From: Bacteroidales bacterium Phil6
GTDB lineage: Bacteria; Bacteroidota; Bacteroidia; Bacteroidales; F082
NCBI GenBank assembly: GCA_002633315.1
Contig: NWBN01000026.1
Span: forward strand, 3,786-59,543
Length of the DNA stretch: 55,758 nt
Reading direction: 5' to 3'
Shown here: piece by piece, positions 25,252 to 33,655 of the stretch
Numbering within the stretch: position 1 is the first letter of the stretch
How the letters are laid out: every line of letters starts with the position of its first letter
Position numbers and translations under genes: made by a program
The notes under the pieces: generated by a model
What the model saw: the letters and a program-made list of their open reading frames with translations, nothing else
Databases searched by the model: none
Told to the model about the DNA's origin: nothing

Positions 25252-25554
25252 ACTATCAGGTATTTAACAGTTTAATATTCGTATTCAACTGTCCGCCAGT
25301 ACCTAAAAAAGAAGCGTGGCTCTTACACTGCTTCGATACGTGGTACTGGCAATACCTTTGAGGAAACAGGCAAGACCACGCTATGCGATTGCATAACGTA
25401 TCCTGCACTGAATATCCCCTCAATTTGAAAATTTGCCAGTTTTCGTATCAGGACGTTCAGCGGAACGCTAATTTTCAATATTATATATAAAGACGAAATC
25501 ACAGTCAAAACTGTTCAATCGCCGCTATTCTCTTGTACTAATTTTGCAAATGTA
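25252..25554 (-). promoter_or_regulatory. attenuator-like leader of the DHFR-like gene
   Basis: A -7 box TACATTTG is at 25554-25547. The ~295-nt leader contains a small reading frame (25508-25323, 61 codons, ending LPVPRIEAV) that runs into a terminator-like stem: AAGACCACGC complement at 25381-25372 with 25324-25314, followed on the minus strand by a T-run at 25310-25305. An alternative 9-bp pairing of 25350-25342 (GCCAGTACC on the minus strand) with 25303-25295 is also possible and would compete. This is the layout of a transcription attenuator. Confidence 0.6.
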
Positions 25555-25654
25555 GTGAAAATCATTTAGAAATCATGGCATATAATAAAAAATTCCGCCG
25601 TGTTATCACAACAGGGCAGGACAAGGTTAATTGAATGATGACAAAAAACACTGT

Positions 25655-25933
25655 CTAATCCGTGCGCTCACGAATAAGTCTGTGTATGTCGCTTGCCCGA
25701 TAGTAATATTTCCCGTCCAGCAGGAAATAGGGCAATATGCCTTTCTTCCGGTAACGCTGCAAGGTTTTGACGCTCACTTTGAGCATAAAGCACAAGTCCT
25801 GATTGTCAAGCAGCTTTTCACCGTTCAGGCAGTTGTGGCTGTTCATCAGACGGTCTATCTTTTTATCCTGTATGTCGAGCCTGTCCATGATACGCTCCAT
25901 CCATGCCACGAAGTTGTCATTGTCTATATACAT
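25655..25933 (-). CDS. excisionase-like HTH protein (Xis2c/Xis2d type)
   Basis: 92 residues with an N-terminal helix, then a winged-HTH of the MerR/excisionase type (LLDNQDLCFMLKVSVKTLQR, YRKKGILPYFLLDGKYYYRASDI). Small DNA-bending proteins of this type direct excision in CTnDOT and also activate its tra operon. It follows the primase by 19 bases. The match to Xis2c or Xis2d specifically is by position. Confidence 0.8.
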   Translation of the reverse strand: MYIDNDNFVAWMERIMDRLDIQDKKIDRLMNSHNCLNGEKLLDNQDLCFMLKVSVKTLQRYRKKGILPYFLLDGKYYYRASDIHRLIRERTD

Positions 25934-25952
25934 AAGCTACCCCCGATTGAAA

Positions 25953-27998
25953 TTAAATGAGACCTATCATAAAATAACTCTGGTTTGCCGGGTCTTTCAG
26001 GATGATTTCTTTCTCCCGCATGAAACGGATATAGTTCTTGGCTGTCCGTTCCTTGATGTCCAGCACCTGTTGTAATTGTTCGCAAAGGTCTATGTAGGTG
26101 ATGTGTGTCTGCCGCCCGAAAATATCACGGGCTACACCCACCAGTTCCCTTTCCTTGCGCTTCTCTTTTTCTTCACGTGGCTTTTCGCCCCGGTACGTGT
26201 GCATCCCGGTTTTCTTGTCCCATGCGAAAAGCATCAGCGGCACATCCAGCGGACTTCCGTCCCTTACTTTCAGGGCTTTTACTACCGATTGCGTGGGTTC
26301 ATCGTCTTTTTCGATTGACAGGATGGTAGCTGCCTTCCTTTGCAGTTCGCTTCCAAGATGTCCACGCAGTTTTAATCCGTTCGGGACAAAATGAAGTACA
26401 CAAAGTATGCAGGTGTTGTAGATACCCGCCAATCGATACAGTTCATCTATCACCGCCACGCTTTCCGCTTCATCGTTGGCACTCTTTACGAGGTCGGCGA
26501 TGCCGTCAATGACAACCAACTGGATGCCGCCATACTGGTAGTAGAACTTATCCATGCTTTGTATTATGGCGTTCAACCGCTCCTTTCGGGACATTCCCGT
26601 AAGGCAGAACGCTTTCAGTTCTTCTGGTTTTTCTTTTTGCCCCGCTCGTACCAGCAGGTTGCTTACGTTCTTGAAAAGCTGTACTTCCGACTGTTCGGTA
26701 TCATAGAGCAAAACCGCCTTGTGCCTGTCGTTTGCGGTTATCCGTATGCCCAGCGTGTCTGTTTCCGTATCTGGCGGGCAGATACAGCCTGCCACGATTG
26801 CGGCCACATAATTACTCTTACCCGTTCCCTCGCCCCCGGTGATGCCGAACAGGTTGCCTTGTGTTCCTAGTGGCACATCGCCCGCCGATATAATGACCTG
26901 TGCTTTGACTGGCGGATTTTTGAAGTCTATCTCGCATGATTTAAGCATAATCAGTGTGTCGCTATATAGGTCGTCTAAAAATCTGATAAACAGTTTCAGG
27001 AAATCTTCACGGGTGTTTCCTGCCTTGAAATAATCCGATATGTCCTTTTCCTCTTTTGTGCCCGGAAGTGGGAGCGAAAGGCGTTTCACGCCAAATTCCC
27101 TCAGCAGTCTTTCCTGTTTGCTTGAACTCTCCCTGCCTGTCTTGTCCATGTCGAAAAGCAGGACAATATGTTTGAAGCGGAACGTCAGTCGATAAACCAG
27201 TGTGGACGGTATCATTACCGTTTCACTGTTGAAACAGATGGCATGAAAACCATGTGCTGCCAGTGAGAGCACGTCCTTCTCACCACCCGTAATAAACAAT
27301 GTATCACCTTTGGCGGGCAGTTGCTCCAACCCGAAACAGTAGTTTTCCCCGAAGCTACCGCCATATAAGAAACGGGGTGTGGAAAAGGGACGGTACAGCT
27401 TGATATACTGTTTGCCCTTGTAGCCGTACATCGGTTCTGCCGCTGATGAAATGTAGGTGTATGGCTTTCCCTCTGCCGTTTCGCTACTATATTCCCGGAG
27501 TGAGCAGACCTTGTAATGCTCCAGTATTTCGGGAGTGATGCCGTACTGCCGCCAGTATTCCATTTCTGCGGTGGAAAATTTCTGTTCCCTGAACTGGTAA
27601 GGCTTAACAGGCTTTTCGGGCGGTTCAACAGGTGTGTTCGCCGCAAGACGTTTGTCGGTAGTCTGGGGTATAGGAACGGGTGTCCCGGAAGATAAGCCCA
27701 AGCCCAAGTCCCGGTCGATGGTTTCCAGTATCTCGATGAAGTCCAAAGCCCGGTTACAGTCCAGCCCTTTCAGTTGTCCCACGAGGAAAAAGCAGTCACC
27801 GCTGTAATTGTCGTTGCCGAAGTCTTTCATCTTGTACATACCGCTATGGCGGTCGAAGTAGATGTTGCAGGATGCTTTTCTATCTTCGTATAAGGGATTA
27901 AGGAAATGCCTGCCTATTCGCCATTCACCCGGTAAATAATGCTTGAAAACGGATAAGCCGTTATTTGTTAGGCTTAGTATTTCTTCTTTCTTTAACAT
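25953..27998 (-). CDS. primase-helicase (TOPRIM plus RecA-like ATPase)
   Basis: 681 residues. The N-terminus (HFLNPLYEDRKASCNIYFD) resembles the CHC2-like DNA-binding part of primases. A TOPRIM domain follows (TLFITGGEKDVLSLAAHGFH near 230 and IVLLFDMDKTGRESS near 280), then a RecA-type ATPase with Walker A GGEGTGKSN near 390 and Walker B LVVIDGIADL near 495. It corresponds in position to orf3 of the CTnDOT excision operon and likely primes or unwinds the excised circle for replication. It overlaps the HTH gene upstream by 38 bases. Confidence 0.88.
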   Translation of the reverse strand: MLKKEEILSLTNNGLSVFKHYLPGEWRIGRHFLNPLYEDRKASCNIYFDRHSGMYKMKDFGNDNYSGDCFFLVGQLKGLDCNRALDFIEILETIDRDLGLGLSSGTPVPIPQTTDKRLAANTPVEPPEKPVKPYQFREQKFSTAEMEYWRQYGITPEILEHYKVCSLREYSSETAEGKPYTYISSAAEPMYGYKGKQYIKLYRPFSTPRFLYGGSFGENYCFGLEQLPAKGDTLFITGGEKDVLSLAAHGFHAICFNSETVMIPSTLVYRLTFRFKHIVLLFDMDKTGRESSSKQERLLREFGVKRLSLPLPGTKEEKDISDYFKAGNTREDFLKLFIRFLDDLYSDTLIMLKSCEIDFKNPPVKAQVIISAGDVPLGTQGNLFGITGGEGTGKSNYVAAIVAGCICPPDTETDTLGIRITANDRHKAVLLYDTEQSEVQLFKNVSNLLVRAGQKEKPEELKAFCLTGMSRKERLNAIIQSMDKFYYQYGGIQLVVIDGIADLVKSANDEAESVAVIDELYRLAGIYNTCILCVLHFVPNGLKLRGHLGSELQRKAATILSIEKDDEPTQSVVKALKVRDGSPLDVPLMLFAWDKKTGMHTYRGEKPREEKEKRKERELVGVARDIFGRQTHITYIDLCEQLQQVLDIKERTAKNYIRFMREKEIILKDPANQSYFMIGLI

Positions 27999-28314
27999 AT
28001 TGATGATGGTTGGTTATCAGGTCATTTATATATTCCTTGTTCCGTTTGATCAGGCGTTCTTCCAGCAGACGTTTTATTTCCTTGATTTTGTAGAAATAAT
28101 GCCCTTTTATATCGGAATAGGAAACCAGTCCTGCTGCTCGCAGGCGTTGCAGTGTACGGTCGCTGATTTTCAGGAATGTGCATACTTCGTAACTGTCCAC
28201 CCAGATTTCATCCTCGTTTTTCGTGTCCTCCTGTGAAAACACATAATTGGCTATCACATCTATCTTAGCCACTATCTCCTTATAGGCTTTTGATTCAATC
28301 GTAATCACATCCAT
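27961..28314 (-). CDS. excisionase-like HTH protein, first gene of the operon
   Basis: 117 residues from MDVITIESKAYKEIVAKIDV; an upstream ATG at 28341 is possible but weak. A winged HTH (VDSYEVCTFLKISDRTLQRL, RAAGLVSYSDIKGHYFYKIK) is of the same type as the protein at 25655. It is the first gene of the HTH-primase-HTH operon, the place of xis2c in CTnDOT, whose promoter is activated by RteC. rteC itself lies 230 bases upstream in the same orientation but is closed off by a terminator. Confidence 0.82.
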   Translation of the reverse strand: MDVITIESKAYKEIVAKIDVIANYVFSQEDTKNEDEIWVDSYEVCTFLKISDRTLQRLRAAGLVSYSDIKGHYFYKIKEIKRLLEERLIKRNKEYINDLITNHHQYVKERRNTKPNK

Positions 28315-28341
28315 ATTGCTAACTAATTGATTTTGATGCAA

Positions 28342-28488
28342 AGTTCGGGATATGAAAATGATTAAAAGTCATGGTTCATGCCGTCATGGTAAAAATATTT
28401 TTCGGTGGTTTTCGGATATTTTTCAGATAGTTTTATTATGTGTTGAGAATAAAAAAGGTCCTTTTTGAGACTGTTTCAGTAAAAATAA
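28342..28488 (-). promoter_or_regulatory. putative RteC-controlled promoter region
   Basis: Between the rteC terminator and the HTH gene. A weak -7-like GAACTTTG lies at about 28346-28339. Upstream are direct repeats: GTCATGG at 28368-28374 and 28383-28389, and TTTTCGG at 28399-28405 and 28409-28415 within two ATATTTTTC copies. A degenerate promoter plus repeats fits a site needing an activator. Confidence 0.4.
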
Positions 28489-28520
28489 AAAATACCGTGT
28501 CGGTATGAACACGGTATTTT
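28489..28520 (-). terminator. intrinsic terminator of rteC
   Basis: AAAATACCGTGT (28489-28500) and ACACGGTATTTT (28509-28520) form a perfect 12-bp stem with an 8-nt loop; the minus strand continues A/T-rich with TTTTT. It closes the MATE-vat-rteC transcript. Confidence 0.85.
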
Positions 28521-28545
28521 ACTTTGCTGATTAAAAAGCACTTAT

Positions 28546-29391
28546 TTATTTTGCATCATCTTCATTCATTCTCTTTGTCAGATTCTCAATCAGCTTGCTC
28601 AAATAAGAAGTTCTGTTTTTTCGCTCTTTCATAGCAATATATGCATCATAATAATCGCCCAAATCAATGTTGAACACGAAACTAAGGTATTCCATAAATT
28701 CCTTTATTTCTATGTTGCCATGATTTATATCACCGGAAGAAACAAGCGCATAACCCAATTCTATCAAGGTATTTTTCTTTCCGGTAAAACACACAGAGTT
28801 AAATTTAGAACTTCTTTCAGTTTTGTATTCAGCATTGTTTAATTTAACCATCCTGTTTTCTAAATAAACTTTCAAATACTTGTTGCAAAGTATTTTTGCG
28901 GTTTTATAGTCATATCCGGTTGAAAATAATGGGTCTGCATCATATTGGAAACTTTCAAAACTTGGCATTATTGAAGTTCCTATTGGTTTTCGAGTAAAAT
29001 AAAAATTATCCAAATGGGTTGATTGGGAACGTATATACTGATAAAACTCTATATTGTTGCGGAAGAAATACGTCAGCTTATCCAATTCTGCACTCAAATA
29101 TTCCCGGATGCAGTCATTACTACCATCTGGACATTTCAACTCTATATGGTACACCTTATTGAAATAGATATACTTGCTAAGAATTTCCGGTTTCAATTCT
29201 TTGAAAAAACATATTTCATCTTCTACACTCGGAAATGAATAGCTAATAATCATTTCTCTTAGTTGTTCGTACATAGGTGCAATGAACCTTACCATATACA
29301 AGGCATTATCCATTGCAGAATCAACACCACAATCCCTTAATTGGATTTCAGCGTCAATTTTTGCCAGTATTTCTTCCGCAAATCTTTTCAT
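28546..29391 (-). CDS. rteC: excision regulator RteC
   Basis: 281 residues from MKRFAEEILAKIDAEIQL. The protein is helical and matches the RteC family throughout (PMYEQLREMIISYSF, EICFFKELKPEILSKYIYFN, and a C-terminal part with FTGKKNTLIELGYAL). In CTnDOT RteC binds upstream of xis2c and switches on excision. There rteC has its own RteB-dependent promoter; here its ATG is only one base after the acetyltransferase stop codon, with no promoter between, so it appears to be the third gene of a drug-resistance operon. Confidence 0.9.
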   Translation of the reverse strand: MKRFAEEILAKIDAEIQLRDCGVDSAMDNALYMVRFIAPMYEQLREMIISYSFPSVEDEICFFKELKPEILSKYIYFNKVYHIELKCPDGSNDCIREYLSAELDKLTYFFRNNIEFYQYIRSQSTHLDNFYFTRKPIGTSIMPSFESFQYDADPLFSTGYDYKTAKILCNKYLKVYLENRMVKLNNAEYKTERSSKFNSVCFTGKKNTLIELGYALVSSGDINHGNIEIKEFMEYLSFVFNIDLGDYYDAYIAMKERKNRTSYLSKLIENLTKRMNEDDAK

Positions 29392-29392
29392 G

Positions 29393-30031
29393 CTACATAT
29401 TATCAACCATTTGTAACAACCCGTTTATATCACCTTTCCCAATATAATGCAAGCATCGCTGTATCTTTTCAGCAGACCAATCCCACCATTTCAGCGTTTC
29501 GAGCTTCTGTATAACTTCTTCATCGAAACGCTTTCTTATCGATCTGGCTGGAACACCGCCAACTATCGTATAAGGCGGTACATCTTTCGTAACAACGGCA
29601 CGGGAACCTATGATTGCCCCGTTGCCGATGTGAACGCCAGCCATAATCAATGCTTCATAGCCTATCCATACATCGTTACCTATCACGATGTCGCCTTTGT
29701 TATCCCAAGCCGTTACCACATCCGATTTCTCCAAATCCCAGTCCTCATAAAAAAGCGGGAAAGTATATGTGGATAAGGATTTCAAGGTATGGTTGGCACA
29801 GTTGAACAGAAATTTCACACCGCAGGCAATGGAACAAAACTTGCCAATTATCAGTCGCTCATGGTTAATAGGATAATGATAAAGCACATTGTTCCGCTCG
29901 AAAAGTAACGGGTCGGATACGAAATCATTGTAGATGGTGTAGTCGCCCACTTCGATAGACGGGTCTTTTACAACCGCATTCAGGTACACAGTCTGTGTGT
30001 CGCCTGTGCGTGGATATATCTTTTTCATCAT
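29393..30031 (-). CDS. Vat/CatB-like xenobiotic acetyltransferase
   Basis: 212 residues with left-handed beta-helix hexapeptide repeats ([39 protein letters not shown]) and the family's catalytic region ([20 protein letters not shown]). Vat enzymes O-acetylate streptogramin A, CatB enzymes chloramphenicol. The N-terminus ([18 protein letters not shown]) and C-terminal WWDWSAEKI look more like Vat. It lies 12 bases after the MATE gene, so both confer resistance from one message. The exact substrate is inferred. Confidence 0.85.
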   Translation of the reverse strand: MMKKIYPRTGDTQTVYLNAVVKDPSIEVGDYTIYNDFVSDPLLFERNNVLYHYPINHERLIIGKFCSIACGVKFLFNCANHTLKSLSTYTFPLFYEDWDLEKSDVVTAWDNKGDIVIGNDVWIGYEALIMAGVHIGNGAIIGSRAVVTKDVPPYTIVGGVPARSIRKRFDEEVIQKLETLKWWDWSAEKIQRCLHYIGKGDINGLLQMVDNM

Positions 30032-30043
30032 AACATTCAGTTT

Positions 30044-31333
30044 TTAATAGTGTTTATATTTAAGATAAATAACAGATTGTACCCCAAGTCCAATCACGAA
30101 CAAGTATTCTACTGTCCAATAAACGGCAAGGGGTACATCCCAATGGCTCAATCCCCACAGGTAGAGCAGATAGGCGACAATGGTTGTCGCCTGAAAGATG
30201 AAAGCTGTCCGTGTTGCTCCTGTTCCCGTTACAGCATTCATATAGACATAACCGGGTAAGGCAAAGACGTAATTAAGCAACATGACCACAAACGGTATCC
30301 ATGCGGTTTGCACGATATTCGAATTATCTGTATAGACACTGACAACAGGCTGATAAAATACCAATGCAAGCGTAATCAGCGGTAAGCCGATAGCATAGCC
30401 TAATCGGATTACCCTACTGCATAGCGGAAACACTTGTTCTCTTTCGTTCGCTCCAATCAGATTGCTTACCAACGAGCCAGTTGTGGCGGCAAACGAACTG
30501 ACAATAACAAAGAACAGGGTGGATATGCTTCGGAGAATGTTTGCCACTGCCAGTTGCAATTCTCCCAAATGTTCTATTGCTACGAAAAACAGAAACCAAG
30601 GAGCTACGCTGATAAACGAATGGAACATGCTCCAAACGGACACACGACAAACATGGAGTAATACACCTTTGTCGAAGCTCCAAGACAAGCCATAAAACCT
30701 TTTATCCATTTTACGTGAAACACGGATTGCCAGCACTGCCAACGAACACGCTTCGGCAAAAGACGATGCGATGGCTGCACCTGCTATTCCCATGTTCCAA
30801 TGGAATATGAGCAGCCAATTACTTGGAATGTTCACTAATACGGCTGTCAGAGCCGCCATGTTCAAGGCTTTTGTATAGGTAATACCGACCATGAACGAAC
30901 GTAAAGCAAGGAACGGAAAGGAGAACAATAGTCCCCAAATTCGTCCGTCCAAATAATCAATTACAGCATGATAGACTTCCGCAGAAGTAATCAGCCTACT
31001 TAGAATAATCGGGGATAACAGTCTGGAGAACAAATACAAAAAGACAGCAAGTCCCGACAGGAAAAACAATCCTTGAAAAAATGTCTTCCCTGTTTCGGAA
31101 TAATGCCGTTCACCATTACGCCGTGCGATAACGACCTGTAAACCCAAACTGAAACCGAAGCCAAGCATATAGATAGCCAGATACCAAATCCCGGCAAGGG
31201 CGGATGCACCCAGTTCTATTTCTCCTACATGCCCCAAGAAAATAGCATCGGTAATATTGATAAGTTGTTCGATAAGGATGCTCATCATTACGGGAAAGTT
31301 GATGAGCCAAATATTCTTATATGTATAGTTCAT
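30044..31333 (-). CDS. MATE-family drug exporter
   Basis: 429 residues with twelve hydrophobic segments and the two-fold repeat of MATE transporters; NorM/BexA-type features include the N-terminal LINFPVMMSILIEQLINITD and the middle FMVGITYTKALNMAAL. MATE proteins export cationic drugs in exchange for Na+ or H+. It heads an operon with the acetyltransferase and rteC, behind a leader with an upstream short reading frame and a terminator hairpin. Confidence 0.88.
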   Translation of the reverse strand: MNYTYKNIWLINFPVMMSILIEQLINITDAIFLGHVGEIELGASALAGIWYLAIYMLGFGFSLGLQVVIARRNGERHYSETGKTFFQGLFFLSGLAVFLYLFSRLLSPIILSRLITSAEVYHAVIDYLDGRIWGLLFSFPFLALRSFMVGITYTKALNMAALTAVLVNIPSNWLLIFHWNMGIAGAAIASSFAEACSLAVLAIRVSRKMDKRFYGLSWSFDKGVLLHVCRVSVWSMFHSFISVAPWFLFFVAIEHLGELQLAVANILRSISTLFFVIVSSFAATTGSLVSNLIGANEREQVFPLCSRVIRLGYAIGLPLITLALVFYQPVVSVYTDNSNIVQTAWIPFVVMLLNYVFALPGYVYMNAVTGTGATRTAFIFQATTIVAYLLYLWGLSHWDVPLAVYWTVEYLFVIGLGVQSVIYLKYKHY

Positions 31334-31561
31334 TGTTCAACTTGATATGATACGACAAGTCCTGCTGCACAAGGGCGGCATGACACATCGCATAATTATA
31401 AATTTGGAATAATGGCAAAACAAGAAAGGACAAACCTATTATAAGCCTGTCCGTTGCTGAATAGCTATGACTAAAATGCTATCCGTTAAGCGTAGCTATA
31501 TGCACACTTGCCATTTCATATGGGTTGAACAACTCTATTTTTTGTTAGTATTGCAAAGATA
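31334..31561 (-). promoter_or_regulatory. attenuator leader of the MATE-vat-rteC operon
   Basis: A -7 box TATCTTTG is at 31561-31554. The ~210-nt leader has a 7-codon reading frame MKWQVCI (31519-31496) and then a 12-bp stem with a one-base centre (31452-31428, three G-U pairs) followed on the minus strand by TTTCTTGTTTT. A competing pair, ATAGCTA with TAGCTAT, flanks the end of the small frame. This matches ribosome-dependent attenuators of antibiotic resistance genes. Confidence 0.65.
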
Positions 31562-31575
31562 GCATTTGTTCTTGA

Positions 31576-32208
31576 TTATACCTCCAAGTTCTTGATTTCT
31601 TTTTGCAGATTTTCCAAAAAACGGGAAGCATGTGCGCCATCCATTTGTGTATGGTGAAACTGAAAAGAGACCGTCAATGTACGCTTCCACAACCTTCGTT
31701 TATATTTACCCCAGATTAAAAACGGATTATTGAACACACCGCTGTACATACCTACTGCCCCATCTATCTCATATTGAGCAAGAGCAGATGTACCAATGAC
31801 CATGCTGTCCGTTAGGTCATAATTTTGGCAACTTTCAGCAACTAGCTTCGTCAGTCTCAGATAATCAGTATTGAACTGCTGCAAATTATCGGAAAAAGGA
31901 ATATCGCAGGAACTAACTTCGCCCTCTCGATTGGCTACAATAGAACAGACAGCAAGATTGTCGTATTGCATTAACTTCTTGTCAACAGGAAGCATATAGA
32001 ACTCTTTTATGTCGCTTGCAGCTTTTCCGATACACCAGCACATCAACATATTGAACTTTAGCCTTGTCCGTTTGCTGATTTGGGTTAGACGAGTAACATC
32101 TATGGTCTTGAAAAAGGTGAGCATGGGCATGGGGGCATTCATCCACAATTCAAATGCATAGGCACGGGTTGTTTCTTTTGGATTTACTTCTTTCATTCTA
32201 TCATTCAT
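31576..32208 (-). CDS. chloramphenicol acetyltransferase family protein (CatA-like)
   Basis: 210 residues, the length of type A CAT enzymes. The catalytic motif is present near the C-terminus as FQFHHTQMDGAHASRF (HHxxxDG), and FNMLMCWCIGKAASDI matches the family's N-terminal helix. CAT forms a trimer and moves an acetyl group from acetyl-CoA to chloramphenicol; distant members may have other substrates. Its promoter has the 18-bp operator shared with two other genes of the module. Confidence 0.85.
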   Translation of the reverse strand: MNDRMKEVNPKETTRAYAFELWMNAPMPMLTFFKTIDVTRLTQISKRTRLKFNMLMCWCIGKAASDIKEFYMLPVDKKLMQYDNLAVCSIVANREGEVSSCDIPFSDNLQQFNTDYLRLTKLVAESCQNYDLTDSMVIGTSALAQYEIDGAVGMYSGVFNNPFLIWGKYKRRLWKRTLTVSFQFHHTQMDGAHASRFLENLQKEIKNLEV

Positions 32209-32225
32209 TTTAAGTTTAATCAGAG

Positions 32226-32272
32226 CAAAGGTAAGTCGGCTATCAAACTATGGATAGAATAAAAGGGACATT
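32226..32272 (-). promoter_or_regulatory. cat promoter with AraC-type operator
   Basis: -7 box TACCTTTG at 32233-32226. The operator, TAGAATAAAAGGGACATT on the plus strand, is at 32255-32272. The distance between operator edge and -7 edge is 22 bases, the same as at 33608-33654 and 34484-34530. Confidence 0.65.
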
Positions 32273-33092
32273 ATATAGGGTTGTTAAACAAATCGGAATA
32301 AGGTTTGCATACGTTTAACAAAGACAGTGGCGTATAACCGCTAAATTGTTTAAACTCCCGGATAAAATGCGATTGGTCTGCGTAACCACATTGATATGCA
32401 ATTTGAGCCAGATTTGCATCTTCTGTGTAATGCTGTAGCAATTTCAATGATTTCTGGAAACGAACTATTCTTGCATATTCCTTCGGATTCGCACCTACCA
32501 GCTCATTGAACAGACGTTCAAATTGTTTTTTGCTCAAACAGACAGTAGAAGCCAGTTCTGTGATGGAAATGGTAGGCATGGTGAATAGTTGTTGGACTGC
32601 GGAAGCTATTCTTTTGAGATTGCATGTAGTTTTTGAAGTCAATGCGTCTATTATTCGAGATAACAGCCATTGCTCTATTATTGTAATACATGAATTGGTA
32701 TCTTCATAATTAAAGATTTGCGCAGCCAGTTGTTTTAATTTTGCGTTTTCAAGGTCATAACCGGAAATCTCTTGATTATGTAATAAAGATATGGGCATAT
32801 TCAAGAAGGCTTTTAGAACGTATGGCTGAAACACAACCACTATCATTTCCACATTTCCATCCGCATATAAATGGGAAGGATAATTTACCTGACCGCTGAT
32901 GCTAAATTCCGATTGGGAGGTTTTTAACTCTGGTATATAGAGCGGTGTTTGTTTGTGGAAAATGATTTGAGGACAACCAATAGGAAAAGTAAGGGTATTC
33001 AGCGGTTGATTGCTTTTGAATACCCAATAATACCTGATGTAAGGTTGCAATAACTTACATGGCTTGTAAAATCTGAAATCCTCTTGAATCAT
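32271..33092 (-). CDS. AraC-family regulator 1
   Basis: 273 residues from MIQEDFRFYKPCKLLQPYIR, chosen because the paralogue at 33656 starts equivalently; an upstream ATG at 33152 would place the start before the likely promoter. N-terminal DUF6597-like sensor domain, C-terminal AraC double HTH (ITELASTVCLSKKQFERLFN, then AQIAYQCGYADQSHFIREFK). About 40% of positions match its neighbour by eye. Probably a drug- or stress-responsive activator of the adjacent resistance genes. Confidence 0.88.
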   Translation of the reverse strand: MIQEDFRFYKPCKLLQPYIRYYWVFKSNQPLNTLTFPIGCPQIIFHKQTPLYIPELKTSQSEFSISGQVNYPSHLYADGNVEMIVVVFQPYVLKAFLNMPISLLHNQEISGYDLENAKLKQLAAQIFNYEDTNSCITIIEQWLLSRIIDALTSKTTCNLKRIASAVQQLFTMPTISITELASTVCLSKKQFERLFNELVGANPKEYARIVRFQKSLKLLQHYTEDANLAQIAYQCGYADQSHFIREFKQFSGYTPLSLLNVCKPYSDLFNNPI

Positions 33093-33134
33093 TTTACAAA
33101 GGTAAGGCTTTTTGTCGTTTGTTATTGGTAATGA

Positions 33135-33142
33135 GCAAAAAT
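33135..33142 (-). promoter_or_regulatory. -7 box of araC 1
   Basis: TATTTTTG on the minus strand, 43 bases before the start codon. The following bases (GCTCAT) are the same as after the araC 2 -7 box. The 18-bp operator is absent here. Confidence 0.45.
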
Positions 33143-33145
33143 ATA

Positions 33146-33169
33146 GCTGCAAATAGAATAATTTGCAGC
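33146..33169 (-). terminator. hairpin after the glyoxalase-like gene
   Basis: GCTGCAAAT (33146-33154) and ATTTGCAGC (33161-33169) form a perfect 9-bp stem with a 6-nt loop, 25 bases after the stop codon on the minus strand, followed by TATATTTTT. Confidence 0.65.
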
Positions 33170-33193
33170 CATATTTTAATCTATCAACACGTG

Positions 33194-33556
33194 TTAGTCT
33201 GTATAAAGTCCTATGTGATTGCCGGCGGGATCAGCGAATACGGCAAAATATCCCTTTCCTTCTGCTTGGATTTTTGTCTTAGGAATCGTTATCCTGCCAC
33301 CATATTTCAGTACTTGCTGGATTGACCAGTCAATATCTTCACAATTAAAGTGAATTAATACACCATGCTCTGAGGGTTTGAAGTCAGGTGCATAGGATAT
33401 TGCACCAACTGTTTGTCCGTTCTGTACAAAACAAGCCATTTTCTCATTGCTGTATTCGGCTACCATAAGTTCCACCCCAAAGATTGCTTGATAAAAATTT
33501 ACCGATTCGTAGAAGTCAGTAACGGGGATTTCAAAGAATGCAATTAAATTCTTCAT
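33194..33556 (-). CDS. glyoxalase/bleomycin-resistance (VOC) protein
   Basis: 120 residues from MKNLIAFFEIPVTDFYESVN. This start was chosen because the -7 box at 33615 lies downstream of the alternative ATG at 33625. The VOC fold pattern is clear: FYQAIFGVELMV, then GVLIHFNCEDIDWSIQQVLK, ending YFAVFADPAGNHIGLY. VOC proteins bind metals or sequester or modify small toxic compounds. Its promoter carries the shared operator. Confidence 0.85.
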   Translation of the reverse strand: MKNLIAFFEIPVTDFYESVNFYQAIFGVELMVAEYSNEKMACFVQNGQTVGAISYAPDFKPSEHGVLIHFNCEDIDWSIQQVLKYGGRITIPKTKIQAEGKGYFAVFADPAGNHIGLYTD

Positions 33557-33607
33557 GTTCTTTTTTCTTTTAGTTATTACTTTACTTTGTCCTGCGCTAA
33601 GACATTG

Positions 33608-33654
33608 CAAAATTACGATTGCCATAAAGACATAGATAGAAGAATACGGACATT
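33608..33654 (-). promoter_or_regulatory. glyoxalase-gene promoter with AraC-type operator
   Basis: -7 box TAATTTTG at 33615-33608. The operator TAGAAGAATACGGACATT is at 33637-33654 and matches the cat operator at 15 of 18 positions. Spacing to the -7 box is again 22 bases. Confidence 0.65.
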
Positions 33655-33655
33655 C

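Noticed and set aside
25323..25508. 61-codon minus-strand frame as an independent gene
   Set aside because: It lies wholly inside the leader of the DHFR-like gene and ends in the terminator stem; better seen as a leader peptide or chance frame.
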